64,000 nucleotides of DNA from assembly GCA_020746835.1 (NCBI GenBank), contig JAGPNK010000012.1:186001-250000 (forward strand), in the 5' to 3' direction. Origin of the DNA: Stachybotrys elegans. Its lineage: Eukaryota > Ascomycota > Sordariomycetes > Hypocreales > Stachybotryaceae. The translations under genes and the position numbers were made by a program. Numbering within the stretch: position 1 is the stretch's first letter; each line of letters opens with the position of its first letter. Shown here one piece after another: positions 1 through 10,010 of this stretch. Below the pieces are notes generated by a model, which searched no databases, had not been told where the DNA came from, and worked only from the letters and a program-made list of their open reading frames with translations.

Positions 1-69
1 TTCCGGGCCCTGTTTCAATGAATTAGCGGCGATGAACGCGAGTTGGATGAAGGAGACGGTCGGGGGTGC

Positions 70-1138
70 TCACATATCAGCAATATTGGGGTCAGACATG
101 AGGCTGTTGAGGTCGGGCATGCCGCCTCCGCTGCTGAACTGGTTGGCCATGTCGCGCAGGCGGGGGTTGTTCATGAGGTTGCCCATCAGCTCCGGGTTGC
201 TCATGATGTTCTGGGCCATGCTAGCGAACATGGGGTTGCTCATGATGGAGCTTAGGTCAGGCATGCCGCCGCCGCCGCCACCACCGCCGAGCATGGATGC
301 CAGGTTGCTGAAATCGGGCATGCCGCCGCCGCCGGGGCTCTGACCGGGGGATGAGCGGGGCAGGAGATCCTCCTCGGACTGCATCTCCTCAACGCGGCGC
401 TTGGCCGTCTCAAAGCCCTTCTTCATGGCGTCGGAGCCGCCGTTGCCCTCGTACTCGATGCCCTTACCGTAGGCCTCCATAGCGCCCTTGGCGTCGCCGA
501 GGGCGAAGCGGGCGAGGCCCAGACGCGACCATGCCTTGGTGTAGGCCGGGTCGATGGCAACGGCGGCCTCGGCGTCGATGCGGGCCGAGGCGTGGTCCTT
601 GGCGGCGGAGTGGGCGGCGGCGCGGTTGGAGAGGAAGACGGCGTTGGAGGGGTGGAGGGAGAGGGCCTGGGTGTAGAGGTCGATGGCAGACTTGTAGTCC
701 TTCTGGGCCATGGCGGCGTTGCCCTTGCTCTTCAGGGCCTCGGCCCCCTTCTTATCGGCGTCGGAAGGTTGGCCGGAGGAAGCAGAGGCGTTGCCGGCGG
801 GGCCCGCGGACTTGAGCTTCTCATAGACGGAGTAGATCTGGAGCAGGTTCTGGGAGCCGATGGCGGCGGCGACAGCGGCCTTGTCGGCGGGATCAACCTT
901 GAAGGACTCGGAAATGCAGTTGATAGCGACGTCGATAGAGTCCTTGTCGTCAGCGGTGAGGGTACCGTCGGCGGCGGAGGAAGAGAGGAAGTCGCAGATG
1001 GCGAGGGCGAGGCGCTGCTTGGAGGAGTGCTGGGAGGCCTGACAGGGGCTGTTAGGAACGAAACCAACGGAATTGGGCTGATAGGAGGCGGGCGGTGGTG
1101 CGGGGGAGGGGGAGGGAGGAACAATGTCTGCTTACCAT
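70..1138 (-). CDS. SGT2: SGT2/SGTA-like small glutamine-rich TPR co-chaperone
   Basis: Two exons on the minus strand: 1136-1138 and 70-1038, with an intron at 1039-1135 (97 nt, GTAAGC...GTCAG); 323 aa. Exon 1 is the ATG alone. Exon 2 opens with ASQHSSKQRLALAICDFLSS, the dimerization domain that in yeast Sgt2 binds Get4/Get5. A three-repeat TPR domain follows (about residues 105-215; KGNAAMAQKDYKSAIDLYTQ), then a Gly/Met-rich tail with NPM/NPEL/NPRL repeats that in the family binds hydrophobic tail anchors. Known family role: cytosolic capture of tail-anchored proteins and hand-over to the GET pathway, with Hsp70/Hsp90 contacts through the TPRs. The length fits the family. The nearest in-frame ATG within exon 2 is residue 111 and would delete the dimerization domain, so the ATG-only exon is preferred. 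The identification is firm; the splice model is inferred. Confidence 0.9.
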
Positions 1139-1557
1139 GATGATCGCGGCTAGGAGGTGTGAGGGGGGGAAGAGTACTGAGACTGATAAGTATGGAAGTG
1201 TATGGGGGGTGTTGCCTGCGAGGAGGCGAAAGAATGGAAGGGGAGGCTGAAGATGGTGGGAGAGATGGCGACTGTTTTGCAGTCCGTCGTGGTGATGGCG
1301 AAGAAACGTGGTGGAGGGGACGCACTAAAGGCGGGGCAGGCCTGGAATCTTCTGCCTCGTCTCCTGTCCGCCACCCCCAGTCAATTGAATTGCGCTGAGG
1401 CCGGGATTAGGCGCGCGTTTATTAAGTAAACCCCGCCTGATGTAAAAATAAAGAATAAAATTAAAATTAAAATTAAAATTAAAAAGTAAGAGTGAAGACT
1501 TTTGAGGCTCCGGATGAAATACCATGAGATGCAAAAAAAGTAAACCGGATGGCGGAT
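1139..1557. other. Intergenic: promoter/leader of SGT2 and a short AT-rich repeat
   Basis: No convincing gene. Short open frames here are GC-rich or arginine/proline-rich and overlap the SGT2 leader. The proximal part is presumably the SGT2 promoter. An A/T-rich microsatellite lies at 1457-1480, between SGT2 and the tRNA gene. Confidence 0.5.
1457..1480. repeat. AAAATT microsatellite (4 units)
   Basis: Four perfect copies of the hexamer AAAATT, flanked by further A-rich sequence. It stands out in an otherwise GC-rich intergenic region. Confidence 0.85.
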
Positions 1558-1629
1558 CTCTCCCGCCGGGAATTGAACCCGGGTCTCAAGCGTGACAAGC
1601 TTGCATACTGACCACTATACTACGGAAGA
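1558..1629 (-). tRNA. tRNA-Asp (GUC)
   Basis: 72 nt on the minus strand without an intron. The acceptor strands TCTTCCG and CGGGAGA pair over 7 bp with one G-U, followed by discriminator G. The D-arm region is TAGTATAGTGGTCAGTAT. The anticodon stem-loop CAAGC-TTGTCAC-GCTTG carries anticodon GTC. The T arm is CCGGG-TTCAATT-CCCGG, which contains the B box. This matches the usual eukaryotic tRNA-Asp, and all four stems close. Confidence 0.95.
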
Positions 1630-2124
1630 TTCGATCGGTGGAATCGACCAGGCGTGGACCGCCCGGTGTAGCGTGTGATGCTGATGGAGATACGAGGTTT
1701 TATTGTCCTTTATGAAGGGTGGGTTTGGGCATCGTGGGCTTTTGTGGGGGGAGTTTGATTGTCCTCACTTAGTGCGAATATATCGTGGGACCTGTTAGAT
1801 CAGCTACCCTACAACCGACGGAAGAGGCGGGAGGAGGTTTCGTCCCCAGGGTTTGTGTCTTTGGTTCAGTGTGAGTGGACAGAATTGGGTTGTTTGAAAG
1901 AGAAGGCATCATGTATATTCCCGATCAGCCTTGATATACCCGATGCTACCTACCTAGCGAGGAGAAAGAACATGACCCGTGCTTCCAAAACGCTCCTAAT
2001 AATCTATACTCCAAGGTGGACGAAGGGGAAAGGGGGAACGAGAAGAGGCTTTCATGCTAACACAAAATGAATAGAGGGGAGAGAGAGGGGGGGAGAGGAA
2101 GCGATGTGTAAAGGGTGAGGAACT
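1630..2124. other. Intergenic, no gene recognised
   Basis: About 0.5 kb between the tRNA and the RING-CH gene. An open frame at 1759-2070 (+) shows no domain and an unnatural composition, so it is not called. The purine-rich run near 2072-2100 probably lies in the 3' UTR of the RING-CH gene. Confidence 0.4.
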
Positions 2125-3749
2125 TCATCTGCGGTTCCTACGTCGTTCGACGTTCTTGACTCGCCGAATGCCCATGCTGGCCACCTTGCGCCGCTTGGCA
2201 TACAACCTCACGGCGTCTCTCATGACCGCGTACAGGCAGCCGCCCACGAGGCTGCGCCCCCATTGCTGCTGGAGCAGGCCGGGACGGCCCATGTTGCCGG
2301 CCCAACCCCAACCCGTCCTACGAGGCGACCGCGTCCATGACGTCGGCAGCATCAGCCCCAGCAGCTCGCCCGCCAGGAAACACGTCACCGGCAGCATGAG
2401 CGACCCCACTAGGGCGTTGGACATGTTGGAGAGGACGATGCCTATGCCGGGCCGTCGGGCGGGCGGCGCGATGGGTGCTTCGTGGCGGTCGTTCTCGGCG
2501 GCAGGTTGCTGCTGCTCTTCTGCGCCTGCGGCCCGTGGGCGAGCGTCGCCTTGAGGATCCGGCCGGTTGGCCGCTGGCGGGGCAGGCTGTGCCTCGCGCT
2601 GCACTTCGGGTTCCTGTACCGGCCCTGGCGCCTCCCAGTCCTCGTCCCCATCCCCCCCAATCACGCCTTCGATGACCAGCTCCAGCACCACCTCGTCATC
2701 GCCGTTTTCGTCTCTTTCAGCGCGGACTTCATCTCGCACAACGTGAATCCCTGCGGCTTCGTCATCGCCTCCCTCTACATCGGCCTCTAGGGCGTCGGCG
2801 ATGCCATGTAGGAAGCCCAACAGGCCGCCCTCGGCGTGTCTGTGCCCCGCGCCGACGTTATTGCCGTTTACGTTGGCGGCGGCAGGCTCCAAGGGCGGCA
2901 GGCCGTTGAGCTGGCGGTTAAGGTTGGATTCGTAGGGGTAGACGAATTCGCGCCACAGCTTGTAGTATACCGAGCGTATAAAGGGAAACACGGCGATGGC
3001 GGCTTGGGGCGTGGGTGACCACTGGTACATTAGATCGCCGTGGCCTGCGTGGTAGATGCTGTACTGTGTCCACAAGCATGGTTAGGTGGGCCGAGTTAGC
3101 AGAGCTTCGGGGATTTCCCACTCACCATGGAGGCTATAGGTAGTAATATCTTATCTGAAAGACCCGGGAGGAGCTGGCTCAGCAGCAGGACGGGACCGAC
3201 ACTCGTCAGTTGTAGGCTGCGCAGCACCCTCGTGGCGATGACCTGACCGCGTCCAGCAAGGGGAGACGCTGGGATGAAGAATTCACGAAAGGCCTTTGGT
3301 CCGGCAAACGTGTATAATGCTATGGCTCCGTACATTTGCAAGCTGAAGTGGATGCCCATGGACACGCCGCCTGCCAGCAGCAGAGGGCTGGCGCGGGTGA
3401 AGGCGCGCTGGCAGCTGTCATGGAGGGCGACGATGGGATCCCAGGGAGCCTCGAGCTTGATGGGCGACTTGCATACGGGGCAGACGAGCGGCTTGGAGGA
3501 CCGCTCGCAGTCGGTGACCCAGGAGAGCATGCAGTCCTGGTGCGCCTCGAGCGTGCAAGGGCACGGGTCTACCCAGTCGGAGGGATTGTCGGAGGGCTCC
3601 TCGTCCGTCAGGCAGATGAAGCAGCGCCTGGCGCCCTCGACGGCGCGTGGTGCGGATATCGCCTCGAGGACCTCGGGGGCGATGTTGGGGGGAGAAGCCG
3701 AGGGAGCCGGGTCTTCTATCGTTGCCGGTCGCGGGCCTTGGGCGTCCAT
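2125..3749 (-). CDS. RING-CH (MARCH-type) membrane E3 ubiquitin ligase
   Basis: Exons 3126-3749 and 2063 upward to 3063, i.e. 2125-3063; intron 3064-3125 (62 nt, GTGAGT...ACAG); 520 aa. An N-terminal RING-CH domain has the C4HC3 spacing: C43-x2-C46, C62-x-C64, H69-x2-C72 and C89-x2-C92. Hydrophobic stretches follow (about residues 115-150, 180-200 and near 400-430), so the protein is probably anchored in an internal membrane with the RING facing the cytosol. The middle is acidic and Pro/Ala-rich; the C terminus is strongly basic (RRVKNVERRRNRR). RING-CH proteins transfer ubiquitin from E2 enzymes to membrane substrates, often in ER or endosomal quality control. The substrate here is unknown. 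It does not have the many membrane spans of the Doa10/SSM4 class. Confidence 0.85.
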
Positions 3750-4765
3750 GGTGGGCGATGGGGTAACGGGGTTTGGGTCGCTATTCGGTGCTGGTCATGA
3801 CAAGATGGTAGTGCCGTAAGACTGTCCTTAGGAGAGGGCACTACCAGTCAAGGCTCTTTATCAGGAGAGGGGGAGGGGGAGGGGGGTTTGTGGCCGGTGA
3901 TGGCGGGTCGTCGGATAGGGATGAAGTCGCGTGGGAGATGCGGGAGGTTCAAAGCCGCATCACGGGAAAATGGTGGGTGCACTGATGTCAGTGGGAGCTG
4001 GGGCCACCCTGGCTCCGGTTCGGTGGGAGGCCACGGTGAAGAGTGGGGCGTCGGTGAAGCGCCCAAGTTCACCGAGCAGTGTGTGTTTGGCTGCGAACTA
4101 CGTACCTGTGCTTCGGGAACGCAGGTGGTGTGCGGACACATGACATTGTTGCCATCACAAGTTGAAGGAGAATACAATGGCCAGAAGGGCCTCCGAAACT
4201 TAATTGTGTTCCCAACCTCGAGCACTGAACACTCTGGCACAATGTTCGTTCCGCTGCTCACGATTTGCATGCTTCAAATTGCGATGCACCGGCGACCGCG
4301 AGGTAAGAAGCAAGGGTGACATTGCCGCAGCAATGAAACAGCACGCCGGCCTCATTACTTGCTCTGATGAGCACGTATCGCGGGATATCTGCCGACTCGC
4401 CATACCTGTGCGGGCAGCTTCTCATGGTCTGATCAGGCAGTTGTCAGTCCAACACATCACCCACTAGACACGCGGTAACACGGATCGTCCCACTAACCAT
4501 GCGTGTCATCAACACGCTCATATATGCGAATGGAAGGGATTATAGATCACGTTGTGGCCAAGCGCGTGTAGGTGCTTCTGCAGTTGCCGCTGCGCCAGTA
4601 TGAGCAAGTTACTGGGGTGTCTCCCACCAACTCTATGCCGGCTGCATAACAAAGGGCCCGTCTGTCCACCTACTTAAACGCTGATGCAACCATGCAGAAT
4701 CGGACGTCGGCCAAGCCACGGCGGCGGCTCTCTTGCAGCATCGCCTCCCGCAACCCACTCCCTCC
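3750..4765. other. Intergenic, no gene recognised
   Basis: Divergent spacer of about 1 kb between the RING-CH gene and the membrane-protein gene to the right. Open frames at 3888-4319 (+) and 3848-4270 (-) overlap on opposite strands and show no domain or coding-like composition. Promoters for both flanking genes are expected here. Confidence 0.4.
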
Positions 4766-5530
4766 ATGGCTGTCTATCCGGTCATTGTTACTATCGAAGT
4801 TTGCCTGGCTGTCACTGGCCTGGCACTCGCCTGCCATGGGCTACAACGTGGTGCTGAATCGGTTATTGGCGAAGCAAACTCTGGTGAAGGTATACAGATG
4901 ACGGGCTCCTCTCCGGACGATGGCTCCGCGGCCGATGTGGACTCAACCAGTGCTTCCTGGGCCGAGAGGTACGGCAGTTCGCCCATCACCGCCCCCTCTC
5001 GCTGCCATGATAAGACCTAACCGGACTACAGGTTCGACCCTGTCTCGAGCAACCTCACCATCGCTGCCCTAACTCTGACCGTCCTCGTCGTCCGAGCCAT
5101 TCTCTCACGCGTCGGCTACCTATCCCGATGCGTCACCATGTTATACGATAGCCTGCTATGTTTCCTATGGAGTTGGAGTACTTTTATGAACCTCATTGCT
5201 GGACCTTGGAATAAGCAAGAACACGGCACCAGTCTGTTGGACTTTTGGTGGATAGAAACGGCCGACGGCTCTATGTCATGCTCAACGGCTCGCGGGATGC
5301 TAGGCGTGGCGTGCCTGGCTACCGTGCTTTACGGAACGAAGTGCATATGCAGCCTGCTGGAAGTGGCACAAAACTCGAGATCAAAGCTGTGGGCAAAGGA
5401 CGACCCGGAGGCAATGGCACAGAGGGGTCAGAGCGCTACGGGTGTGCAGCTGGTCGACGACCGATCTGACTATGTGGACAAGGTTTACAAAGAAGCCCTC
5501 AGCCCTGTGCTGGCATTTTTCCCAGAATAA
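4766..5530 (+). CDS. Four-TM hypothetical membrane protein
   Basis: Exons 4766-4968 and 5032-5530; intron 4969-5031 (63 nt, GTACGG...CTACAG, splitting an AGG codon); 233 aa. Hydrophobic segments lie at about residues 2-24 (VIVTIEVCLAVTGLALACHG), 75-95 (TIAALTLTVLVVRAIL), 108-125 and 155-178 (MLGVACLATVLYGTKCICSL). The first loop is acidic and Ser-rich. No family is recognised. The start is the ATG in the context CTCCATGGC; an upstream in-frame ATG at 4733 would add a short polar leader before the first TM segment. The joined frame continues a TM helix without a break, which supports the intron. Function unknown. Confidence 0.65.
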
Positions 5531-5802
5531 AGGAACACATGGAAGAAAACAAGAGATGGGGCACCGGATTCATCAGGTTTCACGGACATGTGCGAGCAGC
5601 ATAGATTAGCCACAAGGCACAGGATAGCATTTGACAACATCATTTTCATATATTTGTCCAATGAATGAGTGAACTGGTCGCCGCCCCTATTCTCCTCTTC
5701 TGGTGGGCACGCCACGGTTGTGGGAGAGGTATTTAGACTTGTCTCCACCAAGTACGCCCATGCCTGCGTGCCACCATGCTGAGAATTATGAGATACTACC
5801 GC

Positions 5803-5986
5803 TTATTTGTGCTAGAACGACCGGTTGTTAGTGTTGTGCGAGCAAAAAGAACGTGGGGTGAAGGGTGTGCAGAGGGAGAAGAGAGGGCGGGATAGGAAGG
5901 ACGGCTCTACTTACAGGGCAGTTGGAGCAAGTGCAGGTAGATCCGCAGTTGCAGGAGCCAGAGCTGGAACATCCGCAGTCGCCCAT
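5803..5986 (-). CDS. Copper metallothionein, Neurospora type (26 aa, split gene)
   Basis: Exon 1 at 5915-5986 encodes MGDCGCSSSGSCNCGSTCTC plus SNCP. An intron at 5812-5914 (103 nt, GTAAGT...TTCTAG) follows, then a last exon at 5803-5811 (His-Lys-stop). The seven cysteines at 4, 6, 12, 14, 18, 20 and 23 follow C-x-C-x5-C-x-C-x3-C-x-C-x2-C, the spacing of Neurospora crassa copper metallothionein, which binds Cu(I) in one thiolate cluster. Expected role: cytosolic copper buffering and detoxification. Without splicing, the frame would read VSR and on into intron sequence; splicing gives a CPHK end, which is also seen in related fungal metallothioneins. The family call is firm; the 2-codon exon is inferred. 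Confidence 0.88.
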
Positions 5987-7390
5987 TTTGATTGATGATT
6001 TTTGGTTGGTGGTGGGTGTTTAAGATGGGTTGGTTTGGCGTTGGGTTAGATGGTTGTGGTAGATGAAAGGAAGAGAGTTCAAGCTCAAAGCATGTGGGAA
6101 CGAGACTAGGCTTTAAGTACTTGAGGGAGGCAGGCGCAAGTGGGTAACAGCAGTATGCCCGTGAAATGGATGGGGAATGTAGCGTGTACGATAGCCCCTC
6201 ATCCCATCTAAGCTTTCTGTACTACGTCTTTCTTTGTTGTAGGACGTGTCATGCCTATCTGCCTGTCCCTCTCTCTGTGCCACACCGCGGTCAGCATGGG
6301 AGGGATGGATGAGTAGACAGCAGCTCCTTGGCCACCCACCCGCACATATACCGCACCTCCACCAGCCCGGCCAGCCAGTACCGTGTACTTGTTGAAACGG
6401 GAATGGAATTCATTTGACGACAGTTTTAGGTAAGTAGGCTGACCAGGGAGGCGTCCGCCCAGCCGCAGCGTGGCAACTAATGACGTCCATTGGAGGTGAG
6501 CGGCGCTGGCATGGGCTTGGGGGTTGGCGTGGGGATGTTCGCATCGCTTTCGCCTGGCCCCCCCCCCGCAGAGGCGTCTCTTCCCCAATGCGAGGTTTTT
6601 GCGCTCATGACATGCCTGCAACGTAACGGACCAGAGCGGCGGGAGGCGAAAGGACGGTAAATCGTGACGTTGTTGTACGAAGTTGTAACAGTTATCGCAT
6701 TGCAGAAAAATGCCCCTCCTTGGTGCTAGCCTAGTCGAAGGGAAGGTGCACAACCAGGACAGATTGACCCCGCCCCCGCTCACCTGACGATGCGCTAGCC
6801 AGATCTGTAGAACCCACCTTGGTGCCTAGCCGAGGCGCCTTCATCTAATCCCTTTTGCATCTTGCATCCAAGTCGACATTCGTTGCAACCATCATGCTTC
6901 AAACTGCCCACCTTCCATCACATCCTCACCTGAGCAGTGTCTGATGTCTTGAATTTAATCCGAGGCTGCATTATTCTCACGTCCTTGGCTTAGCACCCTT
7001 CGATCCCGGGCATGAACACGAGCTCTCCAACCTCCCTCCTGCAACCAACTATGTACCTACCCAGGAACAAACAGCCAGATACACGCCTTCATCAATAGAC
7101 CAGGCAACTTGATTCAGCCAGATAATCGTGGATCTTGCGCGGTACCCAAGCCAAGCCAGCAACCCCACGCTTCAGAGGTATCCCTGTGGCCAAGCTGCTC
7201 TTCCAGGAAAGAGGCGACCCTTGACTGCATCGCTCATTGCGTAATCATCTCACACTTTTGCCTTCCATCCCTGGCCGAGAACCCCAAGGGTCAGACGAAT
7301 CGACAACCCCCATCCTCACAACATGGTCAGCTCGTCAGCCTGGTTTCTCGGTGGCCGCAGTATCTCCTTCGGGATGTTTGAGTCGCAACT
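5987..7390. other. Intergenic, promoter side of metallothionein
   Basis: About 1.4 kb between the metallothionein start and the 3' end of the Zn2Cys6 gene. The frame at 6208-6783 (-) has no recognisable domain and contains a C-run-derived segment, so it is not called. Copper-response elements may lie just upstream of 5986 but no canonical motif was recognised with confidence. Confidence 0.4.
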
Positions 7391-8715
7391 CTACTCGTCA
7401 ATCTCAGTCCCACCGCGCAAATCACCTGATAAGCCACGCATCCACGCTAGCACACTGTGAACCTTTCCATTGACGGGATGGAATCGCTCGAGATATGCCT
7501 GTATGGCCTGGTACTCGACGCGGACCCGTCGCCTTATCCACCACAGAGCATCGCTGGCCACCGCATACCACGTGGCTAGCAGCACCAAGGCTACGGGGTC
7601 TTTTGCGTCCAGAAGCTGTAGGAAAGACGCATGAGACTGGCACACAAAGCTCACCATCTGCATCCCAGCCCCGCGGCGCTCAATCAGCTGCGCCAGCAAA
7701 TGCGCTGCGGCAAAGTACGGACTGTTTTCTGGGCTAGATGTGCACTTCAGATCACACAGCTCAATCAAAACCCGAGGGATGCCTTCCACCCCGGAGCGAG
7801 GCAACTCAATCCGCATCTCGTCATACTCTTGGGCCATAGGTCGAAAGACGCCACCCGGGCGCAGTGGATCCGTCAAGTTCCAGATGATGCTCTTGCTCGC
7901 CGTCAACCGGAACCATTCGAGGTCTGACGTTCCAAGCGGCCATGCTTCCTCCACGCTCACCGCATCCGACGACGCCATACTAGCCATGCCGAGTAATGCC
8001 GCCGTAGCCCACAGCGCGTCTCGGTCGGTAGAAGAGATGGGGTGCAGGAGCTTCTGCCTGAAGAGCAGCGCGCATTGCTGAGCGTGGTGTATCTCGGCGT
8101 GCGTCCGGCGGCTCCTTTCCGGCATGTCTGCGTAGCGCTGGTATGCCACAGCCACGGCCAGGACGCTGTGCATAAGGTAAGGGTTCTTTATCCGTGAGCA
8201 CTCATCTGTGCTGCTATAGCTTCACACATACCCTGAACGCAATGTGCGGGATCCGATGCTTCCAGATCTTGATCATTTCGGTGCTGAAAGAGCATATCGC
8301 CCGCAGACGAAACTGCTCCAGCCGGGACAAGCACTCAGTGTCCATCTCAAAACTGGTGACGCCGTCGGTGCAGATCAGAGGCATGGCGAGAGACGAGAGT
8401 GGCAAGCGACCGTGGCGCAACCTGAACTGACCCGAGTTGCAATTAGCATCCTCCGGCTGCAGGTCCGACACACCGGGCTCAAAGTTGCAGAGTACCCCGT
8501 AGGCCACACATCGTTCGCATTGCGGACGTGTCTCATCGCACTATCGCATCTGTGAGCCAGAGGAGCTCGACCATCAGAGACGTAGTCACAATCACCTTGA
8601 CCCTGCGAAGCTTGCAATTCCGGCAACCGAAGCATGATCTCTTATGTTGTCTTCGTACTCGTCGGGCATTCACTCTCTGCATAGTGGAGGCTGATATTTC
8701 GTTCCCGAGCAACAT
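7391..8715 (-). CDS. Zn(II)2Cys6 transcription factor, UPC2-like
   Basis: Exons 8596-8715, 8232-8540 and 7391-8185; introns 8541-8595 (55 nt) and 8186-8231 (46 nt, ending ATAAAG); 407 aa. The N terminus has a basic run and a complete zinc cluster (about residues 31-61): CRNC-KLRRVK-C-DETRPQ-C-ER-C-VAYGVL-C. The C-terminal part carries the motif PHIAFRNPYLMHSVLAVAVA, typical of the fungal activation domain in UPC2/sterol-uptake-like regulators. The weak acceptor AAAG was chosen because it alone restores NPYLMHSVLA in frame. A second in-frame ATG at residue 12 could be the true start. It is divergently transcribed from the dehydrogenase at 9111, which makes that gene a candidate target (inference). 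Confidence 0.85.
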
Positions 8716-8826
8716 GGAAATGTGCAGATTGAGCTGTGACCGACGTCTTCTGAGCTGCCGTCCATGGATTTTGTAAGCAAATGGGGAAAAAAACGGAGCC
8801 AGGTACGCTAACCGTCGTTCGTATCG

Positions 8827-8842
8827 TGCATATGCATATGCA
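8827..8842. repeat. 16-bp perfect palindrome TGCATATGCATATGCA
   Basis: The sequence equals its own reverse complement. It lies about 110 bp from the regulator start and 270 bp from the dehydrogenase start. It could be a dimer binding site, but its tandem TGCATA makeup also allows a chance microsatellite. Confidence 0.6.
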
Positions 8843-9006
8843 TGGTGCGCCGCTATGCCCTGTCTCGTCTCGTCGACGCCCTCATTGGCTGGCGCAACAT
8901 CAAAGGGACTGAATGGTAGGTATCAAGGCACGGAAGATGCGCACATGGCTGCCCCCAACTCATCAAGGTGTACCGACCTCTCGAGGCCGCTACTCGCAGG
9001 ATACAG

Positions 9007-9014
9007 TATAAATA
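9007..9014 (+). promoter_or_regulatory. TATA box (TATAAATA) of the SDR gene
   Basis: TATAAATA starts 104 bp upstream of the ATG at 9111 and is followed by a pyrimidine-rich leader (CTCTCTCTGTCTCG), the usual fungal promoter layout. Confidence 0.6.
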
Positions 9015-9110
9015 TGGCCGATATGGTCCATTTACCGTCCTCTCTCTGTCTCGTCTTTTTCTCATCCCATCAATTTATTTCTCTTCCAGACTTTATAGCC
9101 AGCCTTCAGC

Positions 9111-10010
9111 ATGCATGTCTTCATCACCGGTGCCACTGGGTTCATCGGCCAGGCCATCATTACGGAGCTCCTCCGAGCCGGCCATACGGTCCTAGGCCTA
9201 GCCCGCTCCGATAAGGCCGCCGAAGCCCTCGTCGCTTCCGGCGCAACTGCTCTCCATGGCTCTCTCGATGACCTAGAGTCGCTCCGTCGAGGTGCCGCTG
9301 CCTCTGACGGAGTGGTCCATCTCGCGTTCAAGCATGACTTTGCCAACTATGCGGATTGCTGCCGCGCAGATCGTGACGCCATCACTGCCATGGCAGACGT
9401 CCTTGCCGGCTCCAACCGTCCCCTCCTCATCACCACTGGGACCATGCTCCTCCCGTTCGGCCAACTCGGCGTGGAGACGGATCTTCACGATACTTCGTTC
9501 CCCTTTGCCGAACGCGGTCAGTCCGAGGTGCTGGCCAGAGATCTCGCCTCCCAGGGCGTCCGCACTGCCATTATGCGTCTCGCCGTTGCCACCCACGGCC
9601 CCAACGATGAGCACATGTTCCTCTCCAAGCTCATCTCTGCGGCGCGCGCAGCAGGAACCTCTGCATACGTGGGCTCTGGCCGCAACCGCTGGCCAGCCAC
9701 GCATCTCGTCGACACAGCCGTTGCGTACCGCCTCGCCCTGGAGACGACGGCTCCGGGCCAGACGTACCACGTCGTGGCTGAGGAGGGTGTCACGATGAGA
9801 GACATTGCCGAGACTATAGGCAAGAAGCTCGGCGTCCCGGCGGTGTCGATGTCGACCGAGGAGGCTGCGGAGCGCTTTGGCTTCTTTGCGGCGTTTGTGG
9901 CGGCGGATAACCCGGCTTCGAGCGCGAGGACACAGGAGGTGCTGGGTTGGGCACCGGGGGAGCGTTCGCTTCTCGCAGATCTTGAGGAGGGGACGTATTT
10001 CCCGTGTTGA
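9111..10010 (+). CDS. Atypical NAD(P)-binding SDR (epimerase/dehydratase family)
   Basis: Intronless, 299 aa. The Rossmann motif TGATGFIG is at residues 6-13 and an ARSD segment follows the second strand. A conserved C-terminal half includes AYVGSGRNRWPATHLVD and DNPASSARTQEVLGW. These are features of a group of extended or atypical SDRs common in actinobacteria and scattered in fungi. Where extended SDRs normally have the catalytic Y-x3-K, this protein reads FAERGQSEVLA, so both Tyr and Lys are missing. The substrate is unknown; a reductase or a nucleotide-binding non-enzyme are both possible. It starts at the first ATG after a TATA box and is divergent from a Zn2Cys6 regulator. The absence of introns and bacterial-like sequence make horizontal acquisition possible but unproven. 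Confidence 0.88.
   Translation: MHVFITGATGFIGQAIITELLRAGHTVLGLARSDKAAEALVASGATALHGSLDDLESLRRGAAASDGVVHLAFKHDFANYADCCRADRDAITAMADVLAGSNRPLLITTGTMLLPFGQLGVETDLHDTSFPFAERGQSEVLARDLASQGVRTAIMRLAVATHGPNDEHMFLSKLISAARAAGTSAYVGSGRNRWPATHLVDTAVAYRLALETTAPGQTYHVVAEEGVTMRDIAETIGKKLGVPAVSMSTEEAAERFGFFAAFVAADNPASSARTQEVLGWAPGERSLLADLEEGTYFPC

Larger units (their letters stand above)
8716..9110. promoter_or_regulatory. Divergent promoter between regulator and dehydrogenase
   Basis: A 395-bp spacer drives two genes in opposite directions. It holds a perfect 16-bp palindrome at 8827-8842 and a TATA box for the dehydrogenase at 9007-9014. No long open frame crosses it. This local regulator-plus-enzyme layout often reflects direct control, but that is inferred here. 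Confidence 0.6.

Noticed and set aside
6208..6783. 191-codon minus-strand frame
   Set aside because: Unnatural composition, crosses a poly-C run, and shows no recognisable domain.
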